NCBI GenBank assembly: GCA_963693285.1
Contig: OY848922.1
Span: 8,048,923-8,112,922 of the forward strand
DNA: 64,000 bases
DNA from: Xestospongia muta
Taxonomy: Eukaryota; Porifera; Demospongiae; Haplosclerida; Petrosiidae
Reading direction: 5' to 3'
Positions within the stretch are counted from its first letter, which is position 1, and every line of letters starts with the position of its first letter. Position numbers and translations under genes: made by a program. Below are positions 30,929 to 43,619 of this stretch, one piece after another. Under the pieces are notes generated by a model. It was not told the origin of the DNA, made no database searches, and saw nothing but the letters and a program-made list of their open reading frames with translations.

Positions 30929-31716
30929 ATGAAAGCAGTGAAAAAAATTTTTATACTTTGTCTCTATCTGACTACTACAGTTAATGCTAAAAGTAAGTCA
31001 TTAAAATATCTTATAGATATTATTGTCATATTTACTGTTTATATGTTACAGATTGTCAAAGTGGAATTAACTTTCTATTACAACCACCACAAGTACTGAA
31101 CTGTATTCCTACTGGATTATATGTAGCACTATATTGTTATACAAATCCTTCAGAATCATTTGAATGGTATCATACACTTGATCCGACAAAAGCTGGCATA
31201 ACAGGAGAATTGATTGTTAATGACGGAAACCCATATAGCCTTGACAGTGTTCTTGGTTTCAATAGCCAACTCTCTTTCACAGTATCAAATGATACTGTTG
31301 GTTTTTACTGGTGTGTTATAACAACTAATACACCAGTATCATTACGATCTAGTACTGTCACTCCAATATGTCTGAATTATGACAATTCTTTACCTCCTTG
31401 TCCTCGAGCTTTTTCATTACATGATCAACATTATAACGTGACTGAATGTGCAGATGCCAATGTAACATTTGATCGCGTGGCCTTTCCTACAGATTGTGTA
31501 TTGACTGCTTTAACAACACCAGTACAAACTTTAGGTACTACAATAACTGATTATGACGTACTAAATGTAGATACTACAATAACTGATTATGACAATGAAA
31601 ATCAAATGATATTGCTTATTTTATTAGGAGTATGTGCATTTTTGATCATCTTATCTATTATCCTAATTGCTGTCATTTTTATTTTATGTGCTATGACTAA
31701 ACGACATTATTTTTAG
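30929..31716 (+). CDS. Ig-like type I membrane receptor, short tail
   Basis: Two exons: 30929-30992 (signal peptide, MKAVKKIFILCLYLTTTVNA, ending in phase 1) and 31052-31716; 242 aa. The ectodomain has V-type Ig features: a first Cys in ALYCYTN, the core Trp in FEWYHTL, and the second Cys in VGFYWCVI. A four-Cys segment follows (PICLNY, PPCPRAF, TECADAN, PTDCVL). A transmembrane helix near the C-terminus is followed by only CAMTKRHYF, so it has no signalling tail. It is a clear paralogue of the long-tailed gene at 35,469. The point where that gene splices to its tail exons is here an in-frame stop. It could act as a decoy or pair with a signalling partner (inference). Confidence 0.85.
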
Positions 31717-32950
31717 TATTTTGTTAATGTATTTATTACTTTATCATTTTATTTACACTGTTGGGATTTACCTAATATTGTTAACAATATTTGTAACGTG
31801 TATTTTACAGGAAGTTGTTACATTGTGTATTGTAATTTAATAGTGTGTTGTGTAACAAGTTGATAATTTGATGTTTTGGGAATTTGTGTTGTGGGAATTG
31901 ATTAAACCAAATTGGGATCACTGTAGTTTCAACAATGCCATCGTTTATACACATATACCAAATGTTCCACATTAGTATTATGGAGCCAGCCCTTCCCTCT
32001 AATGGACGTTCTTTAGAGAAATGACTAGTCTTATGTACCAGGTGCTTCTTGGCGTAACTTGACTGATGATGTAACACTTGTCCTATGATGACATCACTAT
32101 GTGTCATAGAGTTAATAATGTTAGGTTTGTTTAGGGTTTGGGTGGTCATTATTATGGTGACATCACTATATGTCATTTCATTATGATGTCATCATAGTCA
32201 AGTTACACCAAGAACCACCCTGTGTACCATTTGTTCAGAAATACACATGCAGTGATGTACATGTCCGTTAACTTATACAGTGAATTGTTATCCTGTTCCC
32301 TAGTCCCACCATTAATTCTATTCCTATATAAGGCCTAAATATTTGGAGTAAGATATAGTACTATATGTCCGCATTGTGTATAACAACTTACACATGTACC
32401 CATACAAATAAGGCTTTAATAATAAATAGTTAGTTAATTAATATAACTTAATAATTTAATTATAATTTTTAATACAATTGTCACGTGGACTAATTACTAT
32501 CCTATGGCATCAAACCTACACTTCGTTAAGCACTTCTGTATACTAAAGACAGTATTAAAGGAGATTACACTGTACTAACATCTATTATATAAATTCCTTT
32601 ACATATCAGTATGTAACTATTGTTACAACTATGTCGACTAGTTATAGCTAGCAACAATTAAATGACTATATGACTTTATTCATTATACATAATGTCAGGT
32701 AATGAAATAAGCACTGTAGTTGAAACTGAAACTATACAGAAACAAAGATAAAAGATAGAATTGTTATGTTTATCTCATTGCTAGAGATAATACTAGACAA
32801 GGTAACTATATCATTATCCTATTAAAATAACATTATAATATGTCATTATAATAATTTGTCATAATTGTGGTATCTATTTTGTAGCATAACCTTCTGTGAC
32901 CCTACTATCACATCAGTTATATTCTATTGTCTTACAAGTTCTATAGTAAT
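31717..32950. other. Intergenic, no gene seen
   Basis: AT-rich. Two CATTATGATGTCATCATAG-like stretches near 32,075 and 32,185 were noted. No supported exon. Confidence 0.55.
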
Positions 32951-32954
32951 ATTT

Positions 32955-33260
32955 AACTCTTATTATACATTGGATCAAATGGAACTTATATTGTTAGCAA
33001 TGGACATCCATATGTTATCAACAGTATTTTAGGTCCAAATAGTGACATCCTCCATTTTAAAGTATTAAACAATACTGTTGGATTCTATAGGTATGTTATA
33101 ACAAGTAATACTCCTGTACTATTTATGACCTATTACTGTTACTCCAATATGTCTGAATTATATCAATTCTTTATGGAAATTTAATTCTTTTATTGATCAA
33201 GATTATTATGTCACTGAATGTGGAGATGCTAATATAATGTTTCCTCATACAAATGTCTCC
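32955..33260 (+). pseudogene. Degenerate Ig-like receptor copy
   Basis: This matches the Ig-coding exon of the neighbours from the GGAACTTATATTGTTAGCAA-like strand through the TVTPICLNY region to the TECADAN region. Frameshifts are present and the conserved YWCV motif is changed (TTCTATAGGTATG), removing the disulphide Cys. No signal exon or transmembrane segment is seen. It is a decayed third family member. Confidence 0.8.
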
Positions 33261-35468
33261 ACAAACAGTACAACATAACTAGTAACATATTGTAAGCAAC
33301 ACACATATACATGTACATTGTAAGACCAAGACATTTGGTATTACTGCTATCTACTTTTTATAGATCTTTGGAATGTTAACAAATACTCAAATTGAGTCTA
33401 GGCTCCTTGTAATTGAATAGTTAATTATTATTAATTAAATACTCTGTCTACCAAGTAAATATTGGGGACTGTTATGAACTACAGTAACCACAAGGATCAG
33501 TTCTCACAATCTGTGTTGTTTTGTCTTGTTTAAGATTATGTATCTTTTATAATGATATCATTTTCTTATTTTTTGTTTTTTATTCCCAGCCCATAAACAT
33601 ATGAGGTATTTTGTGTTTATAATAATGCTATGTCATCAATAATGTTATCAAAATAATAACCATCTATATTATACACAATTATCTTGATATGATGAAATAA
33701 CATACGCCCAATTGACCAAATGAACTTATCACAATAACATATGCATAACCAAATAAGGTAAACCACATACAAACCAAAGTCATAATATCCAATAATGAGG
33801 TTCCAATACGGGGACAAAATATATTAGTATGATGACATACTCTTGCCCATACAACTTTATACAACCACGTTTACTACGTGTATTTGTACAAACAAAATGT
33901 ACATTACATAAAACAAACATCTTTACACATACATGCTCATAATACAGCATGTACAATATATATGTATTATATAACACTATCAATTGGCATATCCTCACTA
34001 TAGCATGTATATATCGTACTCAGATAACAGTACCTTATACAAACATGGAGATTTGTACAAACACACATATAAGGTAAAATATACAAAACAGATCATTTTG
34101 AAGCCACTAAATCATAGTAAATTGTAGTAATAAGTGGGCTCATATATTTATATATATCCCTTACATACATGCACACATCTATGCTTTTACATTTACTGTG
34201 GTATGTACTCGATGTGATAAAGTACCCACACTAACAAAGCACATTTACACACATGGTAAAGCATGCAAACAATCTCATATATGAAGCCAAAACATGTAGG
34301 ACATCAGTCTCCAATTGTAGGTGGTGTCTATTATAATATCATTAAGGTATTTAGATATGTTCCATAATGATATTAAGTTGATGTTGCTTGTGTTAAACCT
34401 GGTATCTGTTGTTATATTAAGTCCTTGTTTCACCCACTCAATGGTGACTGCCTATATTGTAGGATGGTTTCTTTTGTCAATATGCCATATATGTGAGTAT
34501 GACATCATTGATAATGCAATTATAGTATTATGGAGTAATGATGGTCATGTGATAACTATGTCTATAGATTATCTCTTTATCATTGAAATAATAGAGTGTA
34601 TGTTGATGTATGATGTCACATTATAAATGTTTTTTTTCTTAAAATTGTATTAGTCATTCTGATTATAATGTTTACATTATATAAAGCACACAAATGTCAA
34701 AGGATGTTATATAAAGTACTATCAAAGGTGTTATATTAAGCACACAAATGTCATGATCAAAGGATGTTATATAAAGTACACAAATGTCAAAGGATGTTAT
34801 ATAAGTACTGTCAAAGGTGTTATATTAAGCACACAAATGTCATGATCAAAGGATATTATATAAAGTACACAAATGTCAAAGAATGGTATATAAAGTACAC
34901 AAGTGTCAAAGGATGTTGATCTCATTACCTACACCTAACAACTGGTGTCATATGTACCACTGTTAATACAATATACTACAGACTATATAAAAAACTGTAG
35001 TATAATGAAACTGTACAACATTTACAAGTTGTCATCACATCTCACTATAGCAATAACAGTGTACCAAGTGAAACCAGTCACTTCAATGATACATACTATG
35101 CCTCATTGTTAATGTATTCAGATGTACCATTACTCTTAATATCCATCAATAATGTATGCTAATGTACTAATAGTTATTATAATAAAATAAATAAACGTTT
35201 TCTTTAGCTACCTATGTTGTTATAAATTAACCACAAATTGTAATAGAAGTAATCATTATTGAATTAATATCTATATTTTTTAAATAAGCACTATATTTTT
35301 ACTACAAGATATGTCCATAATTAGATCAGTAGTGAAGTGTGACATAATTAGTATTGGAATATTCATATTATAATTAATATTTATTGACTGTTATTAATTA
35401 ATCAACCCACGTGTTTGAATTAGATATATTGTGGGTAAAGCTGTTCTTGCTAAACCACAGAGAGAGCG
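33261..35468. other. Intergenic, no supported gene; local repeat
   Basis: Several AT-rich open frames on both strands (33.6-34.6 kb) have no start, splice or family support. The only structure seen is the repeat at about 34,690-34,920. Confidence 0.5.
34690..34920. repeat. Imperfect ~30-bp tandem repeat
   Basis: Six to eight units containing CAAAGGATGTTATATAAAGT and CACAAATGTC, including a longer duplicated block (about 34,688-34,757 and 34,786-34,855). Non-coding. Confidence 0.75.
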
Positions 35469-38400
35469 ATGAAAGAACTAATAGCTATTGTTTATATCTT
35501 TTGTGTTTATCTTATCACTAGAGGCAGTACTCAAGGTAAGTAGATATGTGAGGCCGTCTTACTGATTATTTCGTTACAGGTTGTCAAAGTGGTATTAACT
35601 TTACTCTGCAACCTCCACAAGAATTGAACTGTAATCCTAGTGGATTATTTATTCATCTAGATTGCTTTACAAACCCTACAGAGAAATTTGATTGGTATCA
35701 TACACTGGATCCTACTAAGGCTGGAATAGATGGAACCTTAATTGATATTGATGAAGATCCTTATATGTGGGGAGTCTTAGGCACAAGCCGAATTCAGTTT
35801 ACAGTATCAAGTAATACTATTGGTTTTTACTGGTGTGTCATTAGAAAGAACAGTACTGTACCATTACGAAATAGTACTGTCACTCCAATATGTCTGAATT
35901 ATAATGCTTCTGTACTACCTTGTCCTCAAACTTTTCCTATAACTGATCAACATCATATGATCACTGAATGTGCAGATGCCAACATAACATTTTCTCGTGT
36001 ACCCTTCCCTATAGATTGCATTCCACAGCCCTCATCCTCTTCTAGTCCTCCTCTAAGTACTGCATCACAAGGACATGACGTAAGATCAACTATATCACTC
36101 TTGTCTCTCTCTACAATCACTACCATATCAACTCCACTTATCTCTTCTACATCAACTACCTCAACTCTGTTAACATCTTCTCTATCTATTGCTATACAGA
36201 CCTCTACAAGTACCCCAATTCCCTCAATTGTCTCAACTCCAATGCCAACTACAACTAATCCCACACTAAATATTGGTCCATCTCCAACACCAAGCAGCCA
36301 AAATCTACTATTATTATATACATTAATTGGAATATGTATATTGCTGGCTATCATAGCTCTCATCATAGTAGTAGCTATTATTATATTATGTTGTATGACA
36401 AGAAGGCAACACTCCCTCGAAGCAGCCACACCTAAAGGTACCACTAATTATATATGACATTGTATACATTGCAGCATTATTAATACATATCTCTATGACA
36501 TATTGTATACTATATAAAGAAGTATTAACCATATAGTTTTATATTATATTATATACATAGTTAGTTTTGGTGTGTCCACTAATTGTAGTATGGTGTGTCC
36601 AATCATATTATCATTTATGGCTTCTGTATCCGTTATCAGATTACCTTGTCTTATTTTCCTTCCTTAGGATCATCTACTACAGTACAACCAGTTGTTTATA
36701 GGTAAGTTGCTCTATGCAAACAAATAGTAGTTACTGGTAAACTGTCCTTATCATAACAGTGTCCTTAATACTAATACATTAGATATTATTAGGTGACTCT
36801 AATAGATACTTGTTCAACAATACACTAAAGTATTAGTATTATACTAAAACAATTATACTAGAGTGTGTTCTTTAATTTAGAATGCCCTAAATACTATAAG
36901 ACCTTACAAATTCTAGCTTATGTAAAGATGTCATTATTATAATAGAGTTATTATTGTGAGACTAAGGCTACACCACTAAAACTAAAGAATGTTATTCACT
37001 ACCTACAAGTGAACATTGTGGCAATCCATAGTAATTGTTTACTGATAAAAACTGAACATCTCTGCTCATTTTTGCGCTGTTGTATCCTGAATATAGAGGG
37101 TATCATTAATTTCTCTATAGTGGATTCCTGCTTCAGTATAAAAGTATACTGAATATAGAAGTTGTATAATGCACCATTAGACAAGAGTTAGTTTAACTAG
37201 TTCAAACGAATATCTTAGTGTACATAGTGTACTTAATAAAATGTTACATTTTGTGATATTGGTTAAATAAACATAGCTAATGTTATTGTTTCTATTTTAT
37301 CAAAACATGTTTTACTCAACAGTATTCAATATAACTCTATTTTCCATTACATATCTCTAATGACAATAACATATCTTTTTTGATAGGACTAATGGTATCT
37401 CTACTGAGGAAACAGAGATCCATTCAAAACCTCTTGAAACCACACCCACTTCCTCCTCTATCATTACACAAGATGATTACATGATACAAAATGCAGCTTA
37501 TGTTAAAAAACAACAAACTGATGCTTTCATAAGTGGACAACCGTATGAAGTACCTACTGTCCCTATAATCCCTACTAATGCCACTGGAATTTCTACTAAT
37601 GTCACTACAATCCCTACTGATGTAGATGTACCCATGAAAATCCCATCAGCATTATCGTTCAGTAATCCTGTTTATTCACCTAGTGCAATGGGTAGTATTA
37701 CTTTGTCGCCTGAATCCTCAGCTATACCTGCAGGTTCAGTCCCACCCCCAAGACAACTCCCTCCTAATTCACCTCCTATTTATAAAGTTGATGAAGATCC
37801 TGTTCAACGTCCACATTATGCTAAACCTGATATTAATAAGAAGCGATCTCGTTCATTCGTGTCCTCACAAGAAAGGGAACCTAGTACTGAGGGAGCACAG
37901 AGTCCTTACCCTCCCATGTCTTTTTCACCACCTCCTCCCATTCCTCCTCAAACTATGGTCACGCCCACACCTCAAGAGACATTGTACGATGAGCCAGAAC
38001 AAGCCATGACTCAGTCTGCAAACCACACCCCTTCACCAGCTCTCCATATCCATCCTCAGCTAGTATCACAAACACCAGTTACAGTGTTATATGATACTCC
38101 TAAAACTAACTTAACTACCACCAAAAACGTTAGTAGTGCAAATTATGATGTAGATTATGATGACCCAGATGACCTTCCTCGTGTAAATGCACCCGTTTCT
38201 CCTCTCCAATTTCTTCAAAATGGCCACACAAATATTATACCATCAAAAGTACCTACTGAGTCAACGTATGATGATCCTTGGGGGGCTCTACCCACTGGCA
38301 TTAAAAGAGGGAGTACTAAATCAAGAGGCAGTTCAAAGTCTCGTTCAACTCACCCCACCCACTCAACTTCTCCAAGTAATAACATATTTGATGACCCCAT

Positions 38401-38482
38401 GTATGATATACCCACGGTGTCCCCTGATGATCCCACATCTCATCCTGAAGAAGCCTTTGGATACAGTAAAATAAATAATTGA
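35469..38482 (+). CDS. Ig-like receptor with Cas-like multi-YxxP cytoplasmic tail
   Basis: Four exons: 35469-35535 (signal peptide, phase 1), 35580-36437 (Ig domain, stalk, transmembrane), 36668-36701 and 37387-38482; 684 aa. The frame is continuous across all junctions. The Ig-like domain has Cys near 51, Trp near 61 and Cys near 108 in GFYWCV. A Ser/Thr/Pro mucin-like stalk spans about 170-263 and the transmembrane helix about 265-294. The tail of about 390 residues has seven YxxP sites: YEVP, YAKP, YDEP, YDTP, YDDP twice and YDIP. It also has proline runs (PPPRQLPPNSPP, PPPPIPPQ). YDxP is the known preferred ligand of the Crk SH2 domain, and p130Cas uses a similar run; proline runs fit SH3 binding. 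I infer phosphotyrosine scaffold signalling from an Ig receptor. I know of no named orthologue. Confidence 0.82.
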
Positions 38483-39092
38483 CAGTGTTGTTCTTTTTTA
38501 CATGATACTTTAATATAATATTTTTTTACATGTAAATGTACATGCTATACTCACATTTATACATAATATAATATTTTTTGAGTTGTATATATTTTCTTTG
38601 TCTATGACAGTCATAATACTAGTCTGTTTCAAAAGGTTTTCCTTCTTTAATTAGTGTGATCCTATTCAATGCAATAGTGAACAGGATATGACTTCCATAT
38701 ATGGTAAATGTGAATTCTCCATAATTAATATGGCTATATGTAATGTACTAAGTATACCATAAAAAGTATTATTCATTATATTAAGTGGCATAATAACATT
38801 CATTGCCACAACTTTGCTATATATACTATAGAACCTCAAAATTATTTTTGAATATCAAATTATAGTTTAATATATAAACACAATGAGTAGGTTATTATTA
38901 TAGGGTTATCCCCATATATAAACTGAATGATAAAGAAAGTTTATAAAAGTATAGTATATTAGTAAACAAGTAAATGTAATAAATAAAAACAAGTTATACA
39001 ATGTACAATAATGAAAGTCAATAGATAAATTGACTTGTATAAGATGTATTTCCCAAATGAATAAAGGTCTTTGTACGTGTATTTGTAAACAG
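38483..39092. other. Intergenic; 3' flank of the minus-strand receptor
   Basis: About 38,570-39,060 is repeated at about 41,340-41,830 downstream of the next minus-strand receptor, so the 3' flank was included in that duplication. No gene seen. Confidence 0.65.
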
Positions 39093-40756
39093 TCAAATAT
39101 CCAGACGTGGTGGCTTAGGAGGTGGCTTTTTATGCATTGGAGATTCATATATATTGTCCTCTTTAATAGTATCAAGAGGTCGTTGAACATGGATAGTTAC
39201 TTTCTCTCCATTTTCTCTCACAACAGCACTATATACATCACCAGTAGTACAATCAAGCACATTAGGACTAGTTGGAACAGTAGTGCTATCCAATACATTA
39301 GGACTAGTTGGTACAGTAGTACTATCCAATACATTAGGACTAGTTGGTACAGTAGTACTATCCAATACATTAGGACTAGTTGGTACAGTAGTACTATCCA
39401 ATACATTAGGACTAGTTGGTACAGTAGTACTATCCAATACATTAGGACTAGTTGGTACAGTAGTACTATCCAATACATTAGGACTAGTTGGTATAGTAGT
39501 ACTATCCAATACATTAGGAGTGGTTGAAAAAGTAGTACAATCCAATACATTATAATTATATAGACCAGTAGTACAATCCAGTTTGTTAGGACTGGTTGGT
39601 ATAGAGTCTGTTTGGATTTCTTGAATGTCTTCAGTAGATGATGTGGTTACATTAGATGTAGGTACAACATTTAAATTATCTATAGAAGCATACAATGGAT
39701 TATCTGTACTTTTTAATATTTTAGATTTAGTAGGACTAGAATAACTTGCAAAACTGTAGATTACTTCATAATTGATAATCTCAACAGCAGAATTTTCTTT
39801 ATGTTGAGGTGACTCTTCTTTTGGAGGTGAATTAGTCAATGTATAAGCTATAATACTTTGTATTGTGCCTACAAATATTAGAATAAAATATTAAATGCAA
39901 TGTAATGTAAGAGTACCAGTAATTACCCTAATTAAAGGGATATTCCCTAAATACTTTATATATATAGTTCATGACATTACTACTAATGAGACCTTTATAC
40001 TAAAGATATATTCCTTAATTTTGTCTAGTATTGTTAAATTAAATATGAACTTAATATAGTTTGATAGTTCAAGTATCATTCACATAGAGTCAATGAATGT
40101 GTCATCTACTTACCTAGTTTGAGTTTGTGACGTCTTTTTATTATTATTATTATTGAAAAACTGATAAACATTATCAAGAAAATAGCTATTACTAGCAATA
40201 GCCCAACTGTTACTAACATTGTAATAGCTATTGAAGAATTATTACCACTGACATCAGCAATGCTTTGGTTGGTGTTAACAGTGCTCTCTATAATATTACT
40301 TGTGCTCTGGACTATATCAACAGTGCTCTTAGTGATATCAATAGTTCCTTGCTTATCATCAATGGTACTCTGTGTGATATTGATGGTGTGTTGAGTGCCA
40401 TCATTGGTGCTCTCAGTGATATCAATGGTGGTCTGGATGATATCTCTGTTATGCCTCGTAATACTTTGGATTATAGTGGTAGTTTGTATTGAGGATGAAG
40501 CCACAGTAAACTCTTCTGATGATGTTTTCATCAAATAAGAAGTCAATGCACCTTTATATTTTGCACTACTATATACTGATGTTATCAATGGATCTTGCTT
40601 AGTTGATACAGAAGTTGAGTTAGTTACAGTGTCATTTCTTTCACATGTTACTGTTAAAAGTGATACTGATTGAATTACAATCACACTATATTATGTTAAC
40701 ATACCTGGTTGACCTCCAATGATCATAAACAAGAACCACAATAGAATTAGTCTCAT
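39093..40756 (-). CDS. Type I receptor, Ser/Thr-rich ectodomain, repeat-expanded tyrosine tail
   Basis: Three exons: 40756-40705 (signal peptide MRLILLWFLFMIIGGQP, phase 1), about 40650-40114 (ectodomain and transmembrane) and 39868-39093 (tail); about 454 aa. The exon 2 acceptor could instead be 15 nt upstream; both are in frame. The ectodomain has one Cys and many Asn/Thr/Ser, with STIDDKQ- and DITEST-type repeats. The helix ends in IIIIIKRRHKLKLG at the splice. The tail has an ITIM-consensus INYEVI, NPLYASI, about eight 12-residue VPTSPNVLDSTT units, the family motif GDVYSAVV-RENGEKVTIHV, then IYESP. It ends in KKPPPKPPR, a likely SH3 ligand. Confidence 0.82.
39255..39545 (-). repeat. 36-bp coding tandem repeat (VPTSPNVLDSTT)
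   Basis: About eight near-identical 36-bp units lie inside the tail exon, preserving frame. The paralogue at 48,228 carries two to three of the same units and the one at 41,834 a single one, so the array is an in-frame expansion in this copy. Confidence 0.9.
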
Positions 40757-41833
40757 TTTGACAGCAGTAAGTCCAACTATAGTAAAAAGTATATCAAATA
40801 TTTTATAAATAAAATGCTCTACTGAAAATGTAAGTGAGTAAATATGATTTATAAACATTACTATTGTATAATTCTATTGACATCTTTTCTTCATATTAAA
40901 CAGCTATAGCTTACAATGGACAAATCAGCTTAACTTTCAATATGAAACACATACAGTTTATAAAATACCATAGAAAAGTATACTATGTACATTATTTAAG
41001 TATTGATACACAATATGTACACTATTGTCTAATGTGAGTTATAATACATTAAATATGAAGTAGAAATACATCATTAGAGTTAGACAAAAAGTTTGTTTAT
41101 AAATAATGCTTTATGATGTATTCAACATAATGATTTACACAATACATTTATAGAATTGAAATACTGTAAGTGACTTGATCAGAAAGATGACATTTCATAT
41201 CTCTGTTGCTGTTTACTATATAGGTTGGTATATAATATTATTTTATATATATTCATGTGTATATGTTCATTTATCTCTTTTAAACAGGAGGTAATGACAT
41301 GAATACTTGACCATATTAAGATCATATACATGTTATGCTCACATTTATACATAATATAAATATTTTTTGAGTTGTGTATATGTTCTTTGTCTATGATAGT
41401 CATAATACTAGTCTGTTCGTTCTGTAATTATAGTGTGATTCCATTCAAAACCAGAATGACAGGATCTAACCTCCATATATGGTATATGTGAATTCTCAGT
41501 CATTAATAGCTATTGTAATATAATAACTAAATTTTATTCATTATATTAAGTGGCATAACAACATTCATTGCCATAGCTTTGCTATATTTATATTTGAATA
41601 TCAAATTATAGCTTAACATATAAACACAATGAGTAGGTTATTATTATAGGGTTATCCCCATATATAAACTGAATGATAAAGAAAGTTTATAAAAGATAAT
41701 ACTATGTATATTAATAAACGAATAAATCTAATAAATAAAAACAACTTATACAGTGTACAATAATGAAAGTCAATAGATAACTTTATTAAATAAGATGTAT
41801 TTTCCAAATGAATAAAGACCTTTGTACATGTGT
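40757..41833. other. Intergenic between the two minus-strand receptors
   Basis: The upstream flank of the first (about 40,760-41,160) resembles 43,620-44,030, and the part before 41,833 resembles 38.6-39.06 kb. A tandem duplication of about 2.8 kb explains both. No separate gene seen. Confidence 0.65.
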
Positions 41834-43619
41834 TTATGAACAGTCAATATTAGAACTGGTTGCACTAATAGTACAATCTAGTACATTAGGACTTGTTGGT
41901 ACAGAGTCTATTAAGAGTGCTTGAATATTTTCAGTAGATGATGTAGTTATATTAGATGTAGGTAAGGTATTTAAATGATCTATAGAGACATACATAGGAT
42001 TATCTGTACTTATAAATATTTTAGATTTAGTAGGACTAGGACAACTTGTTAAAGTGTAGATTATTTCATAATTGACAATCTCAATAGGAGGAGTTTCTTC
42101 ATGTTGAGGTGACTCTTCTGTTGGAAGTGAATTAGCCAATGCATAAGCCATATTTTGTGTTGTGACTACAAATATTAGAATAAAATAATAAATGCAGTGT
42201 AATTTAAGAGTACCAGTAATTACCCTAATTAAAGGGATATCCCCTGAATACTTTAGGATTCTTATTGTAGTTCATGACATTACTACTAATGAGACCTTTA
42301 TACTAAAGATATGTTCAATATATTCTGTCTATTATAGAGTAGTATTGTTAAATTAAATATGAACCTAACACTGTTTAATAGTTCAAGTATCATTTACATA
42401 GAGGTAATAAATGTATCATCTACTTACCTAGTTTGAGCTGGTGACGTCTTTTTATTATTATTATTATTATTGAAAAAGTGATAAACACTATCAAGAAAGT
42501 AGCTATTACTAGCAATAGTCCAACTGTTACTAACATTGTAATAACTATTGAAGAATTATTACCACTGACATCAATGATGCTTTGGTTGGTGTTAACAGTG
42601 CTCTCTATAATATTACTTGTGCTCTGGGCTATATCAACAGTGCTCTTAGTGATATCAGTGATTTCTTGCTTATCATCAATGGTACTCTGTGTGATATCAA
42701 TGGTGTGTTGAGTGTCATCATTGGTGCTCTCAGTGATATCAATGGTTTCTTGCTTATCATCAATGGTACTCTGTGTGATATCAATGGTGTGTTGAGTGTC
42801 ATCATTGGTGCTCTCAGTGATATCAATGGTTTCTTGCTTATCATCAATGGTACTCTGTGTGATATCAATGGTGTGTTGAGTGTCATCATTGGTGCTCTCA
42901 GTGATATCAATGGTTTCTTGCTTATCATCATTGGTACTCTTTCTGATATTGATGGTGCGTTGAGTGACATCATTGGTACCCTCAGTGATATCAGTGGTTC
43001 CTTGCTTATCATCAATGGTACTCTGTCTGATATTGATGGTGCGTTTAGTGTCATCATTGGTGCTCTCAGTGTTATCAGTGGTTCCTTGCTTATTATCAAT
43101 GGTACTCTGTCTGATATTGATGGTGCGTCGAGTGTCATCATTGGTACTCTCAGTGATATCGGTAGTTACTTGGTTATCATCAATGGTACTCTGTATGATA
43201 TCGATGGTGCATTGAGTGTCATCACTGGTGCTCTCAGTGATATCAGTGGTTCCTTGCTTATCATCAATGGTACTCTGTCTGATATTGATGGTGTGTTGAG
43301 TGTCATCATTGGTGCTCTCAGTGATATCAGTGGTTCCTTGCTTATTATCAATGGTACTCTGTCTGATATTGATGGTGCGTTTAGTGTCATCACTGGTGCT
43401 CTCAGTGTTATCAGTGGTTCCTTGCTTATCATCAATGGTACTCTGTATGATATTGATGGTGCGTTGAGTGACAGTTGTCAAGCTAGTTCCAGTATCTCTT
43501 ATGCGACATGTTACTGTTAAAAGTGATACTGATTGATTTGCAATCACACTATATTATGTTAACATACCTGGTTGACCTCCAATGATCATACACAAGAACC
43601 ACAACAGAATTAGTCTCAT
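41834..43619 (-). CDS. Type I receptor with 84-bp repeat stalk and truncated tail
   Basis: Three exons: 43619-43568 (signal peptide MRLILLWFLCMIIGGQP), 43513-42428 and 42165-41834; about 489 aa. It is a paralogue of the 39,093 gene. The ectodomain is mostly ten or so 28-residue units (DITESTNDDTQHTINI and QSTIDDKQGTT type), Asn/Asp/Thr-rich, probably an extended stalk. The transmembrane helix and KRRHQLKLG end match the paralogue. The tail keeps the ITIM-consensus VNYEII and NPMYVSI but ends in SSNIDCS. It lacks the C-terminal family motif (YSAVV/RENGEKV) and the proline-rich end, so signalling output should differ. Confidence 0.8.
42600..43475 (-). repeat. 84-bp coding minisatellite
   Basis: About ten imperfect 84-bp units encode the 28-residue stalk repeat on the minus strand. 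Because 84 is divisible by 3 and the units lack stops in several frames, long frames are open on both strands. Only the minus-strand frame has a signal peptide, transmembrane helix and splice sites. Confidence 0.92.

Noticed and set aside
31805..32176. 123-codon minus-strand frame
   Set aside because: No domain, start context or exon structure; repeat-like ATGATGTCA words account for part of it.
33617..33998. Three overlapping minus-strand frames of 61-72 codons
   Set aside because: Mutually overlapping, Tyr/Ile/Cys-rich, no recognisable domain; typical of AT-rich non-coding DNA.
34321..34626. 101-codon hydrophobic open frame
   Set aside because: No ATG start, no splice or family support; AT-rich composition alone produces such frames.
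39030..39555. Plus-strand frames (SSTIQYIRTSWY repeats) opposite the 36-bp repeat
   Set aside because: Antisense shadow of the VPTSPNVLDSTT-coding repeat.
42582..43520. 312-codon plus-strand open frame rich in Ile, Gly and Leu
   Set aside because: Mirror of the 84-bp repeat. The minus-strand frame has signal peptide, helix, splice sites and a paralogue; the plus frame has none.
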